Made by a program: the position numbers and the translations under genes
Notes under the pieces: model-generated
The model's database searches: none
The model's input: the letters and a program-made list of their open reading frames with translations, nothing else
Told to the model about the DNA's origin: nothing
Source of the DNA: Lacibacter sp. H375
GTDB taxonomy: Bacteria > Bacteroidota > Bacteroidia > Chitinophagales > Chitinophagaceae
Assembly (NCBI RefSeq): GCF_037892425.1
Contig: NZ_JBBKTT010000001.1
Span: 992,001 to 1,056,000, forward strand
Direction of reading: 5' to 3'
DNA: 64,000 bases
Shown here: positions 24,690-34,433 of the stretch, piece by piece
Position numbering within the stretch: the stretch's first letter is position 1
How the letters are laid out: every line of letters begins with the position of its first letter

Positions 24690-25034
24690 TCATTTCGCTG
24701 TTAATTCTTCCCAATATTCTGCAGCTCTTCTTGTGTGGGGGATCACAATTGTACCACCAACAATGTTGGCCACAGCAAATATTTCATACATCTGCTCGGT
24801 ACTAATGCCTTCCTCATGGCATTTACCCAAATGATACTTGATACAATCATCACAACGCAATACCATACTGGCAACAAGACCTAACATTTCTTTAGTTTGT
24901 GTTGAAAGAGCTCCTTCCGCATAGGTATTGGTATCTAAGTTCCACAGACGCTTGATCACAAGATTGTCTTTACTCAAGATCACCTCATTCATTTTGGTGC
25001 GATAGTCATTAAATTCCTGTACGAGATTACCCAT
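24690..25034 (-). CDS. Carboxymuconolactone decarboxylase/AhpD-like protein
   Basis: A 114-residue all-helical protein of the CMD/AhpD family. The redox pair sits in VLRCDDCIKYHLGKCHEEG (CDDC followed by the conserved His), then AVANIVGGTIVIPHTRRA. The CxxC suits disulfide reduction of peroxiredoxins or antioxidant defence; real decarboxylases lack it. It lies 65 nt upstream of the oxidoreductase beta gene on the same strand. Confidence 0.88.
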   Translation of the reverse strand: MGNLVQEFNDYRTKMNEVILSKDNLVIKRLWNLDTNTYAEGALSTQTKEMLGLVASMVLRCDDCIKYHLGKCHEEGISTEQMYEIFAVANIVGGTIVIPHTRRAAEYWEELTAK

Positions 25035-25083
25035 AGCTTAATTTTTGCCAAAGATATTTGATTGCATTGCTGAAAAAACAAAA

Positions 25084-25105
25084 CCCCCGATGTATCGGGG
25101 GCTTG
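25084..25105 (-). terminator. Terminator of the RRM protein gene
   Basis: CCCCCGA (25084-25090) pairs with TCGGGGG (25095-25101) around TGTA. On the minus strand it is followed by GTTTTGTTTT. It ends the RRM transcript, whose stop is at 25128. Confidence 0.75.
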
Positions 25106-25127
25106 CAGTTCGGGTATCTAAACAAGA

Positions 25128-25436
25128 TCAGTAACGGTTGTTGCTGAAGCTTCTGTTGCCAGAGAAAGAACGACGGTCGTTATTGCTGCGTTCTTCACGT
25201 GGTTTAGCTTCTGTTACTTTAATAGCACGTCCTTCAACCATACCACCATCGAGTTCGCTGATGGCTGTTTTTGCAGCTGCATCATCGCTCATTTCTACAA
25301 ATCCGAAACCCCGGCTACGGCCGGTGAATTTGTCGTTGATCACTTTAGCACTGGTTACATCACCATAGCTTTCGAAAAAACCTCTTAAGTCATCATCAGT
25401 CACGTTGAAGCTTAAGTTAGAAACATAAATGTTCAT
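25128..25436 (-). CDS. RNA-binding protein with one RRM domain
   Basis: A 102-residue protein: RRM at residues 1-78 (RNP2 as IYVSNL, RNP1 as RGFGFVEM) plus a basic, Arg/Asn/Ser-rich tail (REERSNNDRRSFSGNRS). These small RRM proteins are typical of Bacteroidota and cyanobacteria and bind single-stranded RNA, often with a role in cold or stress response. A roughly 490-bp non-coding region lies upstream and may hold a long regulated leader. Confidence 0.92.
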   Translation of the reverse strand: MNIYVSNLSFNVTDDDLRGFFESYGDVTSAKVINDKFTGRSRGFGFVEMSDDAAAKTAISELDGGMVEGRAIKVTEAKPREERSNNDRRSFSGNRSFSNNRY

Positions 25437-25926
25437 GTTGTTAATTAAACATTGAATTAAAAAAATCTGAGAAAATACGGGCGTAAAAGATGACTAACTA
25501 TTAGCAGATCCTTAGATAAACTCAGGACAAAGGCGTAGCAGATAATACGATTCACTTACAAAACACTGTATAACTCAAAATAACGCCGCAAATATAAGGA
25601 GATACACCTGCAGGAGTATCGTAAATACCCTTTAAGGGCTCAATTTGAACTTTTTTTTAAACTTTTTTTTAGACTAATGGGTCACAATTAATGCATTAAT
25701 CCACAATTGCTTAGCTGCGCTTAATACGAAGCTTGTATCGTAGATTAACGATAATCTGTAAGAAAAATACTGAAAAAGATTAGGATAATTTAAAACTACC
25801 TTATACTTTTGCTAAGCATTTACCCCTAGAGAACGATACATACACAACTAAATAGCTAATTCTCAGCTGTTTTTTTACCATCGCACTTCTTAGGGTATTT
25901 ACTAGAAAACTAAACGTACCCGTACC
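25437..25926. other. Long divergent intergenic region
   Basis: About 490 bp with no credible gene. It is AT-rich and holds T-runs near 25650-25672. A -7 candidate TACTTTTG lies at 25804-25811 on the plus strand, about 115 nt before the secreted-protein start. The rest may include the RRM gene's promoter and leader. Confidence 0.4.
25804..25811 (+). promoter_or_regulatory. Putative -7 element for the secreted Por-tail protein gene
   Basis: TACTTTTG fits TAnnTTTG. A -33 TTG at the right distance is poor (TTAG at 25780). The leader would be about 105-110 nt. Confidence 0.3.
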
Positions 25927-27105
25927 ATGAAACAAAAATTTACCCCAGTAATTTGTGCAATTGTTATTGCCCTCACTTTTCTCTCAAACAACATTTTCGC
26001 TCAATCTTTATTAATCGGTGAGTATCCAGCCGCTTCAGAAACTCTGTTGGGTGTTCGTTACCGTAAAATGAACTTTGGAAACAGCAATCAAAGTAGTGCA
26101 GTATTTTCAGGCATTCCTGATCTTACAAACGGAAACAAAGCAACCGGTGATTTAACTTACGGCACTACCGGATCATTTTCTTTCACTATTACTTTTAACA
26201 GCGGCGACAATACATTTACAACCGTAACAACTGTTAACGGAAACCCGGTTAGCACTTCATTTGCAAACGTAACTGGAAACTTATCAAGTGCCGGTAAGCT
26301 TGCTTCTGCAAACAATATTAATATGTTGACATTGGCTATTAAAACGCCAAACAACGGAACTATTACTGTCTCTGATCTTACGATTGATGGTATGGCCATC
26401 ATCGGTAGCTATACACGCAGCAACTCAAATGGCACTTCAAACTGGTATATGCCTTCATCAGCCTTAACAAGCGGATTTGTAGTTACCGGCACAGTTACCA
26501 TGTCTGGAACAATGGGTAATGGTAACGAAGCTCAATTGGTAGAATTAGGTTTTGCCAATTCATCTTCAGCTCCCGGTCCTCTTCCTGTAGTTTGGGGTGG
26601 GTTTGCCGGTAAGCGTGTAAACAGTTCAACTGTTGGCTTACAGTGGAGAACATTGCAAGAACAAAATGCATCACACTACAACGTACAACGTTCTGAAGAT
26701 GGTATCCGTTTCCGTACAATAGGTATGGTAATGGCTCAGGGTACTACTGCTTCAATTACAGATTATACTTTCAATGACAAGAATGCAACTGGTACGATGT
26801 ATTACTACCGTTTGCAACAGGTTGATCTTGATGGAAGCATTGATTATTCTTCAATCATTAAACAAGGTAATGGTGGTCAAAAAACTTTGGTTGGCGGTTT
26901 AGGCAGCAACAAAATCATGGTACAGTTCTTCAGCAATGATACACGTAACCTCCGCATCGTTAGCAACAGCGGTATCATTGTAAAACAAATGAACAGCTCT
27001 GCACAACAACAGGTGTTAGATGTAAACAATCTGCCTGTGGGTGTTTATGCTCTCCAAATAATTAACAGCGATGGTACTTCAGAAGTACACCGCTTTGTAA
27101 AATAA
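25927..27105 (+). CDS. Secreted protein with type IX secretion-type C-terminal tail
   Basis: A 392-residue exported protein with a signal peptide (about 1-27, NNIFAQ). The Thr/Asn/Ser-rich beta domain at 28-215 is not recognised. A PLPVVWGGFAGKR linker introduces a fibronectin-like module (LQWRTLQEQNASHYNVQRSEDG). The C-terminus, NLPVGVYALQIINSDG with a final HRFVK, matches the Por-secretion/T9SS sorting domain, so it is probably surface-attached. It stands alone, ended by a bidirectional terminator. Confidence 0.8.
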   Translation: MKQKFTPVICAIVIALTFLSNNIFAQSLLIGEYPAASETLLGVRYRKMNFGNSNQSSAVFSGIPDLTNGNKATGDLTYGTTGSFSFTITFNSGDNTFTTVTTVNGNPVSTSFANVTGNLSSAGKLASANNINMLTLAIKTPNNGTITVSDLTIDGMAIIGSYTRSNSNGTSNWYMPSSALTSGFVVTGTVTMSGTMGNGNEAQLVELGFANSSSAPGPLPVVWGGFAGKRVNSSTVGLQWRTLQEQNASHYNVQRSEDGIRFRTIGMVMAQGTTASITDYTFNDKNATGTMYYYRLQQVDLDGSIDYSSIIKQGNGGQKTLVGGLGSNKIMVQFFSNDTRNLRIVSNSGIIVKQMNSSAQQQVLDVNNLPVGVYALQIINSDGTSEVHRFVK

Positions 27106-27175
27106 TTTCTAGGTTCTCTTATGGTACGGATCTGAGGGCTCTGGTTTCCACCTAAGCCTGACCAAGATCTAAAGA

Positions 27176-27206
27176 AAAAGCCCCACATTAAATATGTGGG
27201 GCTTTT
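27176..27206. terminator. Bidirectional terminator
   Basis: AAAAGCCCCACAT pairs with ATGTGGGGCTTTT around a short AAA-type loop, with A- and T-tracts on both sides. It separates the convergent secreted-protein and ABC-F genes. Confidence 0.85.
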
Positions 27207-27227
27207 CTGATTTTATTACTAATGCAA

Positions 27228-28901
<1,674 letters not shown>

Positions 28902-29011
28902 TCACAGATGTTTGTTTCTGAACATTTCCTGTAACCAGTAAGATTTTTGAAGCTGCAAAGGTATGGAAAAACAGGCAGGTAAAGGGTTTGAAAGATCGTG
29001 TGTTATAAACA

Positions 29012-29041
29012 AAAAAGCCGATGGATTTACCACCGGCTTTT
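29012..29041 (-). terminator. Terminator of the outer-membrane barrel gene
   Basis: AAAAGCCGATGG pairs with CCACCGGCTTTT (one mismatch) around ATTTA. It lies 18 nt after the stop of the minus-strand barrel gene. Confidence 0.75.
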
Positions 29042-29058
29042 ACATAAAATCATTTTCT

Positions 29059-29640
29059 TTAGTTTCTTGAACCACCACCTATGTAGAAACCGAGGTTTAC
29101 ACCAATGTAGTTGTTTGAAATACGGCCTGTTTTAGGATTTACATCATACTCCAGGTTAAAACGGAAATGACTTACATCAAAACCAGCTCTTACCATTCCA
29201 GAAAAACCATTTTTTGTTTGAGTTTCTGCGGTTTCTTCAGTTGCTGTTGCAGTAGCACCAGCAGCACTTGCAAAACCTAAACCAATACCTGCAAATGGAC
29301 GGAATTTTGCACCGGCTTCTTTTTGAAAATAGTAATCACCTGTTGCTAAGTAAGAAGCCACGGCAGCAACTGATGCTTCACCAATTTCTTCTCCTGAAGC
29401 ATCCAATGTATACTTGAGAGTTAATGCACCACCAAGACGAAGACCTGCACTGAAGTTGTCGTTGATGTGGTACTTAGGTTCAAGATACAATGCGATACCG
29501 CCTTTTGTTCCTTTACCGCTCGCAGCGGCGTAACCACCCATGAAATCTACTTGCCATGGAGTGTAAGCTGTTGATTGTGCAAAAGAGTTGAGAGACAGGG
29601 TAAGTACTGTAAGAAGTACAATCAGGGTTTTCTTTTTCAT
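29059..29640 (-). CDS. Outer-membrane beta-barrel protein
   Basis: A 193-residue protein with a signal peptide (about 1-22, LSLNSFAQ). Alternating hydrophobic strands follow, with aromatic-glycine patterns such as FMGGYAAASGKGTKGGIALYLEPKYHI, FRPFAGIGLGF and a final IGVNLGFYIGGG, typical of small OmpA/OmpW-like eight-strand barrels. A loop rich in Ala/Thr/Glu (ATATATEETAETQ) is low complexity. I start at ATG 29640. The function is unknown, perhaps a small porin or stress protein. Confidence 0.75.
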   Translation of the reverse strand: MKKKTLIVLLTVLTLSLNSFAQSTAYTPWQVDFMGGYAAASGKGTKGGIALYLEPKYHINDNFSAGLRLGGALTLKYTLDASGEEIGEASVAAVASYLATGDYYFQKEAGAKFRPFAGIGLGFASAAGATATATEETAETQTKNGFSGMVRAGFDVSHFRFNLEYDVNPKTGRISNNYIGVNLGFYIGGGSRN

Positions 29641-29880
29641 GTGAATTTTTTTGGAACACAAAAAAAAGAGATTGCAGATAAAGAAAAAAATAAAATTTCT
29701 AACTGTAACATATAGCCGCACTTATTATAAAAATCAACACGCTTGTTACTTTGAAATCGTGTTTTTACTAATAACAAATGATAAATTACACATGAAAACA
29801 GAATAGACTCAGAGTCTGGGTTTTGAGACCAGATTTGACTAATGCAACGCTACTATGAAATGAGATATCTGCATTAAAAC

Positions 29881-30181
29881 CAAATACTCACATTTTTAGA
29901 AATAGTTTATTCATTACTTCTGATCTCCGCAATTTTTTCATCCTGCGGTACAAATAACAGGCTTGAGAATTTTAAAAATATGGTTCAGTACTTTTAAAGG
30001 CAATTTCTTTTTAAACAAAAGTGATGAATGTGGCAAGCCGGGTTCAGATATATCGGTGTCAACAAATGAGAGTTTAAATTCAACTCCACTTTTTGTGAAA
30101 ATAGAATCCGGCAAGCTGCAATTAAGTACTCCGTATTGTTATGCCGACGGTGCAAGCACTTATTACAGTAGGATACAATAA
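29881..30181 (+). pseudogene. Possible degraded lipoprotein gene
   Basis: One frame from 29881 reads as a signal peptide with a lipobox (LLLISAIFSSCG) and stops at TAA 29995. A second frame, shifted by one base, carries on to 30181 (KGNFFLNKSDECGKPG ... YYSRIQ). Joined near 29990 they read as one small lipoprotein. No ATG is present at the front. The gap 29641-30234 holds nothing else I recognise. This is inferred from reading frames only. Confidence 0.3.
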
Positions 30182-30234
30182 AAAAACGGATAAAGGTGAC
30201 CCTACATTTGTATGATTTAGATTAACACCTCAAA

Positions 30235-30579
30235 TCACCCTTCTTTCGTCACTTCTCTTTTAAAAAGGTATAAGTAATCACTATTGTCAGTACTGTTACT
30301 TACAGTGTGTACCAATTTCCAACCTTGCTTACCCATATAGTTCAATGCATCAACCGGTGATTTAAAACGTAGGAGATTGTTACTGCTGTCACGCAGTCGC
30401 TTACCGAGCCTGTGCATTAGTTCATCATCTTTGCCTTCGTCAATTGTAATGGTTGCTCCCTCAGCAAGAATGGAATAATAGATCTTCATTGTGCAATACT
30501 GTTCAACTGTGGTTGTATGCTGCCCCATAACAAATACTGTCACAAAAGATAACAAGGTTGTAATAACAAGATGCTTCAT
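30235..30579 (-). CDS. Hypothetical exported protein
   Basis: A 114-residue protein with a signal peptide (about 1-19, FVTVFVMGQ). The mature part is mixed and charged (TIDEGKDDELMHRLGKRL) and ends in a GKQGWKLVHTVSN-type block seen in short DUF4177-like or similar small exported proteins; the family is not certain. It is separated from the sugar operon by a strong terminator. Confidence 0.65.
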   Translation of the reverse strand: MKHLVITTLLSFVTVFVMGQHTTTVEQYCTMKIYYSILAEGATITIDEGKDDELMHRLGKRLRDSSNNLLRFKSPVDALNYMGKQGWKLVHTVSNSTDNSDYLYLFKREVTKEG

Positions 30580-30628
30580 GTGAATTTTTAAAGCAAGCTA
30601 CTCACTCATTTCAAAAACTGTCGTTAAA

Positions 30629-30665
30629 GCAAAAGCTGCTGCACTTTTAGTACAGCAGCTTTTGC
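30629..30665 (-). terminator. Terminator of the sugar-oxidation operon (minus strand)
   Basis: A perfect 13-bp stem, GCAAAAGCTGCTG at 30629-30641 with CAGCAGCTTTTGC at 30653-30665, and an 11-nt loop. It lies 26 nt after the DUF1080 stop. Confidence 0.85.
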
Positions 30666-30690
30666 AGTCTATTAACGTTTAAGTAAAACG

Positions 30691-31464
30691 TTACAATTTC
30701 CTGATCTTAATATTCCTGAACCATACTGCATTATCATGATCCTGCAATACAATTTTTCCTTTCTTAAATGTTCCAAAGCCGGGCCATTGTTTAAACTTGC
30801 TGGCAGCGATCATCTTTGTCCAGTTATCATCCCACATTGTAGTGGTTACAACTGTAACACCATTCAAACGATGTTCAAGTTTACCGTCTTTAATAATGAT
30901 CTCGGCAAGGTTCCATTCGCCAACAGGCTTTACTGTTTCCGGTGTAGCTGAAATGAGATCATACAAATCACCTGCACGATGTTTGTTGATTTTTGCATCG
31001 GGATGACCATTGTTATCCAGCACCTGCATTTCAGGACCTGATTCATATGGATGCTTATACTTTGCTGTATCTTCATTAGAAAGGAAGATGATACCGCTGT
31101 TTCCGTTTGGAGATATCTTCCATTCAATTTTTAAATGAAAATTTTCATATTCTTCATCTGTTAGAATATCACCGCCATCAACTATTTTTCCATCTTTTTT
31201 TACTGATGTATCAAGATGCAATGTACCATCCACAACTTTCCATGCATTGCCTGCAGATGTGCCACCATACTTATGCCAACCCTTGGTACTTTGTCCGTCA
31301 AATAACGATACCCAACCATCTTTTACTTCCTCATCAGTTAATAATGGCGGAGTTGCAGCAGGTAGTTCTGCTGTTGAAGTATCATTTGTAGTTGAGTTTT
31401 CGCCTTCATTATTACAGGAAGCAAATAAACCCACGGCTGCAATCATTAACATTGAACGAATCAT
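30691..31464 (-). CDS. DUF1080 3-keto-glycoside hydrolase-type lipoprotein
   Basis: A 257-residue lipoprotein (signal with LFASC, Cys about 16) with one DUF1080 jelly-roll domain from about 50: WVSLFDGQSTKGWHKYGG at the front, then FHLKIEWKISPNGNSGIIF and the late GFGTFKKGKIVLQDHDN-VWFRNIKIR ending. This family is found as 3-keto-disaccharide hydrolases. It is last in the minus-strand operon and anchored in the periplasm or outer membrane, where the GMC dehydrogenases make 3-keto sugars, so it likely splits these. Confidence 0.88.
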   Translation of the reverse strand: MIRSMLMIAAVGLFASCNNEGENSTTNDTSTAELPAATPPLLTDEEVKDGWVSLFDGQSTKGWHKYGGTSAGNAWKVVDGTLHLDTSVKKDGKIVDGGDILTDEEYENFHLKIEWKISPNGNSGIIFLSNEDTAKYKHPYESGPEMQVLDNNGHPDAKINKHRAGDLYDLISATPETVKPVGEWNLAEIIIKDGKLEHRLNGVTVVTTTMWDDNWTKMIAASKFKQWPGFGTFKKGKIVLQDHDNAVWFRNIKIRKL

Positions 31465-31466
31465 GT

Positions 31467-31877
31467 TTACTTGTTTTTAAGTAAGAGAATATACTTTACC
31501 ATTTGTTCTGCATCAGCAATAGTTACAACAGCATTTGGCGGCATAGCTACGTCACCCCAAACTCCACTACCACCTTTCACTACTTTTTCAGCCAGCATTT
31601 TAATATTTGCTTCTGTTGGTTCATATTTATTTGCAACATCACGATAAGCAGGACCAATTACTTTTTCATCGATCTTATGACAGGTTAAGCAAAGGTTCTC
31701 AGGCTTGGCAACAAGTGCAAGACCCTTTTCGTAATCGGGATTATCACTTGGTGATGGAGGAGTTGCTTCCGCTTCCTGTTTTGGTTCTTCTTTTGTTTGC
31801 TCTTTATTTTCTGTACCTGCACCACCACAGGCAATTAAAGCAAGCATCACAGCCGAAGTAAATAAAATCTTTTTCAT
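31467..31877 (-). CDS. Monohaem cytochrome c, lipoprotein
   Basis: A 136-residue class I cytochrome c. The signal ends in LIACG (lipoprotein Cys about 17), followed by a Glu/Lys/Pro-rich linker (about 20-45) that would let it reach away from the membrane. The haem site is CLTCH near 63-67, with the distal Met probably in GDVAMPPNA. It probably takes electrons from the GMC-subunit 3 dehydrogenase encoded in this operon, as the cytochrome subunit does in bacterial FAD-glucose dehydrogenases. Its stop is directly followed by the DUF1080 start. Confidence 0.9.
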   Translation of the reverse strand: MKKILFTSAVMLALIACGGAGTENKEQTKEEPKQEAEATPPSPSDNPDYEKGLALVAKPENLCLTCHKIDEKVIGPAYRDVANKYEPTEANIKMLAEKVVKGGSGVWGDVAMPPNAVVTIADAEQMVKYILLLKNK

Positions 31878-31991
31878 GTGTATGTTTTTTAATTGTTTTT
31901 AATTGTCACAGAATTTGCTCATAATCATTTTCAATTGTGATGATAAGCTTACGGGCATTTCATGATCTATTGTTTTAAGTTGAAAATGTGA

Positions 31992-33047
31992 TTAATCGAG
32001 ACCTAAAATACGTCGGTTAGTTGCAACATCGCTTCCACTGCCGGCAAAATCATCGAATGTTTTGTCAGTTACACGAATAATATGGTTTTTGATAAACTCC
32101 GAACCTTCTCTTGCACCATCTTCAGGATGTTTAATGCAACATTCCCATTCCATCACCGCCCATCCATCGTAACCGTATTGAGTAAGTTTACTGAAGATAG
32201 TTTTAAAATCAACCTGACCATCACCAGGTGAACGATAACGGCCTGCTCTGTTTAACCAACTTTGATACCCACCAAATGTTCCCTGCCGGCCGGTTGGATT
32301 GAATTCTGAATCTTTTACATGAAATGCTTTGATGCGTTCGTGATACAGATCGATGTATTCAATATAATCGAGTTGCTGTAATACAAAATGCGATGGATCA
32401 TACAACAAACAGGCACGTGGATGATTATTTACTTTCTCTAAAAACATTTCATAAGTAATGCCATCAAACAGATCTTCACCGGGATGAATTTCATAACAAA
32501 CATCTACACCACATTCGTCAAAATAATTCAGAATCGGCAACCAACGTTTGGCCAATTCTTTAAAACCTTCTTCTACCAACCCATCGGGACGTTGCGGCCA
32601 CGGATGAAATGTATGCCATAACAAGGAGCCACTGAATGTTGCATGTGCTGTGATACCCAGGTTCTGCGATGCTTTTGCGCCATACATTAATTGTTGCACT
32701 GCCCATGCTTGTCTTGCTTTGGGATTGTTCTTTACTTCATCTGCTGCAAATGCATCGAACATTGTATCGTAAGCCGGGTGCACTGCAACAAGCTGACCTT
32801 GTAAATGTGTACTGAGTTCAGAAATCTCTAACCCATAACTGTTGATCTTTCCTTTTAACTCATCAGCATATGTTTTACTTTCTGCCGCAAGTTTCAGATC
32901 GATCAATCTTTTTTCCCATGTTGGTATCTGTACTGCTTTAAAGCCGAGTGATGCTGCCCATTCACAAATCGTTTCCAGACTGTTGAATGGAGCTTTGTCG
33001 CCCATGAACTGAGCTAAGAATATGGCTGGTCCTTTTATCGTTTTCAT
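31992..33047 (-). CDS. Sugar-phosphate isomerase/epimerase-type TIM barrel
   Basis: A 351-residue AP-endonuclease-2-type TIM barrel without signal peptide, so cytoplasmic. Probable metal ligands lie in VCYEIHPGEDLFDG (Glu), LLYDPSHF (Asp/His), AFHVKDSEF (His) and AVMEWECC (Glu). In 3-keto-glycoside pathways such proteins act as beta-eliminases (lyases) on 3-keto-glycosides; other relatives isomerise or dehydrate inosose. It lies 21 nt after the Gfo/Idh/MocA gene of the same operon. Confidence 0.85.
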   Translation of the reverse strand: MKTIKGPAIFLAQFMGDKAPFNSLETICEWAASLGFKAVQIPTWEKRLIDLKLAAESKTYADELKGKINSYGLEISELSTHLQGQLVAVHPAYDTMFDAFAADEVKNNPKARQAWAVQQLMYGAKASQNLGITAHATFSGSLLWHTFHPWPQRPDGLVEEGFKELAKRWLPILNYFDECGVDVCYEIHPGEDLFDGITYEMFLEKVNNHPRACLLYDPSHFVLQQLDYIEYIDLYHERIKAFHVKDSEFNPTGRQGTFGGYQSWLNRAGRYRSPGDGQVDFKTIFSKLTQYGYDGWAVMEWECCIKHPEDGAREGSEFIKNHIIRVTDKTFDDFAGSGSDVATNRRILGLD

Positions 33048-33068
33048 TTCTTAAGTATCAATTATGAA

Positions 33069-34226
33069 TTAAACTACAAACTCCTTCCACTTTACATCAC
33101 TCTGTCCGCTCTCGATCACATTATTTACAAACGCCATCCCCCGCACTCCTTCTTTCACACTTGGAAAATCGAGCCACTCTTCTTTTGGTTGTTCGCCATT
33201 CATTTTTGCACGAACGGTTAATACAAAGTTGCGGTAAAGATTTCCAAAAGCTTCTAAATAACCTTCCGGATGACCAGCAGGTACTCTGGTGTTATGTGCA
33301 GCGAAAGAGCTGTTATAACCACCGCCCGTTCTGTAAATCTCTGCTGGTTTATCGAGCCACTTCACCAATAAGGTATTTGCATCTTCCTGCTTCCATTCAA
33401 TGCCGCCTTTTTCACCATATACTCGGATCTTTACATTGTTTTCTTCACCAGCTGCAATTTGTGTAGCCATCAACACACCTGTTGCACCATTATTGAATTT
33501 TAAAAATGCAGCACCGTCATCATCCAGCATTCTTCCTTCAACAACAATATTTGTATTGGAACAAAGATGCGTTACTGCTAACCCGGTAACATATTCTGCA
33601 AGATTAAATGCATGCGTGCCAATATCGCCCATTGCACCTGCTTTACCACTTTTCTTGGGATCGGTTCGCCAACTGGCTTGAGCATTTCCTGCAGCCTCGA
33701 GTAATGTGCTTAACCAACCTTGCGGATATTCAACATACACTTTTCTGATCTTACCCAATGCTCCGCTTTTCAACAATTGTTTTGCCTGTTTCACCATCGG
33801 GTAACCCGTATAGGTATGACAAAGCAATAAGCTCAATCCTGTATCTTCAACTTTTGCTTTCAGTTTCATGGCTTCTTCCAATGTAAATGTGATCGGCTTT
33901 TCAACCACTACATTAAATCCTTTTTCCAATGCCATCATTGCAGGATCAAAATGCACAAAGTTGGGCGTAACAATGCTTACAAAGTCAATGCGTTTATCAG
34001 CAGGCATTGCTGCTTCTTTTTCGAGTAATACTTTGTAATCGGTATAAATGCGGTCTTCGTCAAGAAATAATAGTTTTCCTGATTCAACTGCAACTTCAGG
34101 GTTCACACTTAATGCGCCGGCAACAAGTTCGGCCTGTCCGTCCATATTCATAGCAAGGCGGTGTACTGCACCAATGAAGGCATCTTTACCACCACCGATC
34201 ATTGCCATTCTTAATTTTCTGTTCAT
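33069..34226 (-). CDS. Gfo/Idh/MocA-family oxidoreductase (cytoplasmic)
   Basis: A 385-residue NAD(P)-dependent dehydrogenase with an N-terminal Rossmann fold (MAMIGGGKDAFIG at 8-20), then SIVTPNFVHFDPA and the catalytic-lysine motif VVEKPITFTLEEA near residue 112. The C-terminal half is the Gfo substrate domain. There is no signal peptide. It probably reduces or oxidises a 3-keto sugar in the cytoplasm, using NAD(P)H. It is adjacent to the TIM barrel and downstream of a second, Tat-exported Gfo gene. Confidence 0.9.
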   Translation of the reverse strand: MNRKLRMAMIGGGKDAFIGAVHRLAMNMDGQAELVAGALSVNPEVAVESGKLLFLDEDRIYTDYKVLLEKEAAMPADKRIDFVSIVTPNFVHFDPAMMALEKGFNVVVEKPITFTLEEAMKLKAKVEDTGLSLLLCHTYTGYPMVKQAKQLLKSGALGKIRKVYVEYPQGWLSTLLEAAGNAQASWRTDPKKSGKAGAMGDIGTHAFNLAEYVTGLAVTHLCSNTNIVVEGRMLDDDGAAFLKFNNGATGVLMATQIAAGEENNVKIRVYGEKGGIEWKQEDANTLLVKWLDKPAEIYRTGGGYNSSFAAHNTRVPAGHPEGYLEAFGNLYRNFVLTVRAKMNGEQPKEEWLDFPSVKEGVRGMAFVNNVIESGQSDVKWKEFVV

Positions 34227-34291
34227 AGTATCAATCGTTCTAAATGAAAAAAATATTATGTTATCGTCGTTTGGTTCTTTGTGTGGCTGTT

Positions 34292-34312
34292 GTTGCCACG
34301 CTCGCTTGTACG
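34292..34312 (+). repeat. Dispersed 21-bp repeat, copy 1
   Basis: Matches the family consensus GTTGYGTCGCWCNCTTGTAC (then G) in all but four bases (GTTGCCACGCTCGCTTGTAC). It lies between the Gfo/Idh/MocA genes. Other copies are at 42320, 52193 and 52289. Confidence 0.55.
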
Positions 34313-34433
34313 TTTTGTATTTCTATTGACCGTGAGCGAAGCCGAAGGACCCACCCCTTTCAATTATCATAAACATTTAAGACTCTACCGCCCCTCCATG
34401 GAGTGGATGAACACACTCATGACTCATCATTAA

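Noticed and set aside
31896-31945. Separated TCACA and TGTGA half-sites near the TIM-barrel end
   Set aside because: Half-sites are about 30 nt apart and in the wrong orientation for a Crp/Fnr dimer.
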